Positions 59,951-64,000 of a stretch of DNA of 64,000 nt are shown piece by piece; position 1 is the first letter of the stretch, and every line of letters starts with the position of its first letter. The notes beneath the pieces were generated by a model. The model was not told the DNA's origin, searched no databases, and saw nothing but the letters and a program-made list of their open reading frames with translations. Source of the stretch: Tetrapyrgos nigripes (taxonomy: Eukaryota; Basidiomycota; Agaricomycetes; Agaricales; Campanellaceae); assembly GCA_013368315.1 (NCBI GenBank), contig JAACJM010000069.1, positions 62,001 to 126,000 on the forward strand, given 5' to 3'. The translations under genes and the position numbers were made by a program.

Positions 59951-62900
59951 ATGAAGAACTACAACGCTTTCAAAGGCAGATCCACTTTCACCAGGCCACC
60001 TTTGGACCAATCTCTACCTCTCGCTCTCCTCTTTGACTATCACGGCACTAATAGTCCTAATCATCCTCTATTCCGCTACGACGAGGACGGTGAGCTGAAG
60101 ACAATCTTGTGGAAGGATGCGACCGCGGCGATACGACGAGCAGCTGGTCTAGTCAGCGAGTATGTCTCTCAAAACGGAGACGATATTCCTGTGGTGGCAG
60201 TCCTTGCCAACGTTGGTGCGTAAACTTGTCGTCTTCAATTCTCTCTTTACTTACGATAACTCGTAGATTCCATGACCTATTTCGCCACTATCGCTGGAAT
60301 CATGCGAGCCGGCTATCAACCCTTCCCACTTTCTACGCGTAACTCTCCTGCTGCAATTTCCCACCTGGTGCAGAAGAAGAATGTCCATCACATCTTCGTC
60401 AACACGGAAGGTCCTATACGGGATCAAATCAACGCTGCAATCCAGGATTCTGACCTCGCAGTCAATGTTCACGACATGCCCACTTTTGACGCACTGTACA
60501 AGTCAAACAAGACAGTTGACCTTCCTTCGTTGGAGGGTGTCACACAGAACAGTGTAGCAATTATATTGCATTCGTCTGGAAGCACTGCGTTCCCAAAGCC
60601 AATCGCGCTCAGTATGAGACTGTTCATGGAATCTGCAATGTCTGCTTGTACGTTTCAACTCACTATTGGCTTCGTATTTCATACTCACTTCTTATACAGA
60701 TTACGGTGAGATTGACATTGGAAGTCAAGTTCTCAGTGCACACGCCGTTCCCATGTTTCGTGAGTGACTAGTCATTGATAGACGCAAGACACTGACAACC
60801 CACCCAGACTTCATGGGTGTTATTCAGATTGCATGGACTGTAAGTGTTTGATCTGACTGAGGGATGACCTGAGCTCATGCCAGCTATAGGCTTTCTTGGG
60901 CTTGACAGTCTCCGTTTTCCCTCCTACCACTCCTCCTGTCATACCCACTCCCGATTCGGTGTTCAACGCGGCAGTCAAGACCAATTCTTCGCTTTTATAT
61001 TGTGTTCCATCTTTTGTAGAGGTACGTTTATGATTTACATTCGAAGTCGTTTGATTCTCGATTAATTGATCATGTCACAGGCATTGGCAAGAGACCCCGA
61101 GAAAGTCAAGGTTCTCTCCAACTTCTCGAGCGTATTATATGCCGGTGGCCCTCTGGAAACTACTACAGGAGACACGCTTTTCGAAGCAGGTCAGTTATCT
61201 CCAATCTTCTCTCGTAATGACGTCGATTGATTTCCATGAATAGGCGTCAAGATTGTTCCTCTTTACGGACAGTAAGCATTAAACGAAATCTGTGTTTATC
61301 ACTCGAAATTCTGAACCAATTATTTCTCTATTCCTCCAGAACTGAAAGTGGTACAATCAATCATTTGTTCCCAAGTGAGCTATCAACTGAAACGTTTTGA
61401 GGCAGGGGACTCCGACTGATTTTCTTCTTCAGGTGGTCCGGATCCTCTAGGTTGGCAATGGATGCGTGTATGCACATTTCATTTTATGTGACAGGAATTA
61501 CCTTTTGATGGCACGAACAGATATCCGAACACGTCGATCCTGTCTTTGTCCCCTCTGATGTGGATCACCTTTTCAAGTTGGTGCTCAAGGTGAGATTATA
61601 GTAGTATTTCCGAATCCTTTTGATGTCGATGCTCATGACTGCTTCGTCCACAGAAATGTCCAGGTCATACACCAGCTATCCTTAACACGTTTATCGACGG
61701 TGTACCGGCTTTGGATACTTTTGACTTAGTTACGCGGCATCCACAGGATCCTAGATTGTTCCAAGTACGTTGGTTTCTCATAGGCTCTGCTCCGATGATA
61801 TAATGACATCCATGAAACGTGTGTAGATCTATGGCCGTGCGGATGATCAGATTATGCACTCTACTGGAGAAAAGGTAGGCACAGTCCATCTGAAGCTTCT
61901 TTCTACAATCCATTGATGTCGCTGTAGACGAATCCCGGGCCAATAGAGGGTATACTCGTCACAGATCCAAACATCGATGGTGCAATTATGTTCGGAAGAT
62001 CCAAATTCTATGCCGGTGTCATCATTACTCCAAGTCCCGACAAGGTATTTGATCCTCAAGATACGGAGAAGCTAGCAGAGTACCGAAGTCTTATCTGGTA
62101 TGAGTGATTTCTTTTCTCGTTGGTATGTGGTCCTAAATTACATCATTACCAGGCCAACCGTGGAGAAAGCAAATGACTTTGCACCGGCTCATTCGAGGAT
62201 ATTCAAGGAGGTGAGTTCTTTTCCATGTATTGTTATTCTTCATGCACTAAACCAAAGCCTTCCGGTAGATGATACTTGTAACACATCCAGACAAGCCCTT
62301 CCAGAGGACTCCCAAAGGCTCTCCCAAGAGGAACGCTGTACTAAAAGACTACGCTGAAGAGATCGAAGCTGCTTACACCGCATTTGACGAGTCTTCTCAA
62401 ACGCAATTTGACCCGCCAAAAAGCTGGAATGCAGAGGATTGCATATCATTTGTCCGTGCGGCGTTCCAGTCTATTATGAAGGGCGACTTGGAGCTCGGGG
62501 ATGAGGATGATATCTTCCAGAGAGGTTGTGATAGGTGCGGACCATTTCCTTTTTGTAACCGCTGTTTTCTGAGATTTTTTTGTTTTAGTCTGCAAGTGAC
62601 TTGGATCAGGAATACCGTGTTGCACGCATTGAAGTTCAATGACCAAGTCAACATCCGAGAAATACCCCAGAACTTTGTGTACACATATCCAACTGCTAGA
62701 CAACTGGGCGAGTATATGGCGAATTTGGCACAAGGAAAGGCTCTGGAAACGACGGACACTTCAAGCAGAGCTCAGCAAATGAAGTCGTTGGTGAACAAGT
62801 ACACCAAGGATTTCCCCAAGCGCGATCAGATTGCCAGTGGTGCCAAGTGTGATACTCCCGGTGCAGTTTTGATCACGGGTACGACTGGATATTTGGGAAG

Positions 62901-64000
62901 TCATTTGCTGGCTCGACTACTCGAGTCGAAGGAATTCGCGAAAGTGTATGCTCTCAATAGACCCTCGAGCACTACTCTTGTGTCACGACAAGAAAAATCA
63001 TTCAATGGACGCGGACTCGACATTGCTCTCCTTGGGTCACCCAAACTCGTCCTTCTGGAAGGGGATTCGAGCAAGCCGCTCTTGGGCTTGCAGAACGAGG
63101 TCTACGATACTCTTCGCAATGAACTGACTCTGATAATCCACAATGGTGAGTGATTGAGTGAGTCATAGAGGAATTCGTGACTGACCACCATCTGGCAGCT
63201 TGGCGCGTTGACTTTAATGTCTCCCTTGCGTCCTTGGAGCCTCATTTGCAGGGTACACGCAACTTGCTTGACCTTGCCTTGACATCCAGACGTGAGATAG
63301 TTCCCCGAATTGTCTTCGTGAGCTCCATCGCTGTCTTCAATAGTGCGTATCCTCTTTTTCTCGGCTCGCATTAAAGACTGACTCAAGAACCCACTCATAG
63401 ATTGGCACAGCGACAAGCCCGGACCAGAAGACTATCTCGCAGATCCCGCGATCTCTGTTAGCTCAGGTTACGGTGAATCGAAATGGTGTGGAGAAAACAT
63501 TCTCTGTGAAGCATCCCTGCAAACTCCCTTGAAACCTGTCATTGTTCGGGTCGGTCAGATCTGTGGTGGGCCAAATGGCGAGTGGAATACGACCGAATGG
63601 TTCCCTGCTCTCGTCAGATCCAGCCAGACTCTCAAAAAACTACCCATATTAGGCGGAGTGAGTCAAGAGTATTTGTTTTGCAATATTCACAAGAGACTGA
63701 CAATCCGATTAATGCTAGCATCTGTCCTGGGTTCCCATCGACGTTGCTGCTCAGGTAATCACAGAACTGAGTAACAGCAGATACCAGTTTGCCAATCTGG
63801 TACACCCTCATCCTACAACAGCCTCGGACATCCTTGACCTCGTCGCACCCATGATCGGAGCTGAGATAGTACCATATGCTCAATGGATCGAGGAGCTGAA
63901 CAAGTCTCAGTCTTCCGCTGCCGACCCTGCTCGCAACCCCGCCTTGAAGCTGTTGGAATTTTTCCAATCCCAGGTAGCAACCGCTGATAATGTCAATGGC
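59951..64000 (+). CDS. Adenylate-forming reductase, A-T-R architecture (AFR-D), 3' end outside the window
   Basis: Fourth copy, closest to AFR-A. Start MKNYNAFKGRSTFTRPPLDQ, differing from AFR-A at one of the first 90 residues. Motifs: ILHSSGSTAFPKPI, YGQTESG, GWQWMRISEH, YGRADDQI, PKGSPKRNAVLKDY, DDIFQRGCDSL (across an intron), ITGTTGYLGSHLLARLL and GYGESKWCGE. Like AFR-A it has no intron in TNPGPIE. The window ends at about residue 1,000, in QVATADNVNG, some 45 residues before the AFR-A stop. Exon 2 differs from AFR-A at about 14 of 125 residues, yet the first part of the reductase domain is nearly identical. No lesion in the visible part. Confidence 0.9.

Larger units (their letters stand above)
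59583..64000 (+). repeat. Inverted repeat arm 2 (AFR-D and its promoter), cut by the window end
   Basis: Reverse-complement partner of 10477-14880. Promoter, exons and most introns align in order. Identity varies: some introns are identical and others are barely alignable. Confidence 0.85.

Overview
The window is nuclear DNA from a filamentous basidiomycete, most likely an agaricomycete. Genes are dense and cut by many short GT-AG introns of about 45-100 nt. The gene set includes a class I hydrophobin, a copper-fist regulator, an M50B-like protease, cohesin SMC3, U2AF and adenylate-forming reductases (AFRs). Gene models were spliced by hand from homologous frames, so small exons and some junctions carry uncertainty.

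Layout. 1-6.0 kb: the 3' part of a Lsh/Irc5-type SNF2 remodeller, with a one-base break, and a Lig4-like ATP-dependent DNA ligase. 6.5-9.1 kb: a Cys-rich small protein, a relic of AP-1 gamma-adaptin and a hydrophobin. 9.2-9.85 kb: a direct repeat of about 285 bp. 10.3-14.5 kb: AFR-A (minus). 15.6-16.5 kb: remnant 1 of an unknown gene family. 17.1-29.0 kb: amidase, SLC35F-like transporter, copper-fist factor, UreG and USB1. 29.3-29.7 kb: a small inverted-repeat element (MITE). 30.1-39.1 kb: AFR-B and AFR-C in tandem (plus). 39.2-40.3 kb: a CACTA-like non-autonomous element. 40.5-42.06 kb: remnant 2 of the unknown family (minus). 42.5-58.1 kb: a run of housekeeping genes: M50B-like protease, FIS1, U2AF large subunit, a fumarate-reductase-like flavoprotein, a TEN1-like telomere protein, ribosomal protein uL1 (RPL10A), SMC3 and a family III CoA-transferase. 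59.95-64.0 kb: AFR-D (plus), cut by the window end.

The distinctive feature is the set of four paralogous A-T-R reductases (adenylation, carrier, NAD(P)H reductase). Such enzymes activate a carboxylic acid with ATP, load it on a phosphopantetheine arm and release it as an aldehyde. The outer pair (A and D) forms a large inverted repeat whose visible arms span about 4.4 kb and enclose 45 kb. The inner pair (B and C) is a head-to-tail tandem and shares an intron that A and D lack. A and D match very unevenly along their length, which suggests gene conversion. Two decayed copies of one unknown gene and two TIR elements lie between the outer copies. No dedicated partner pathway for the AFRs is visible; the genes between them are ordinary cellular genes.
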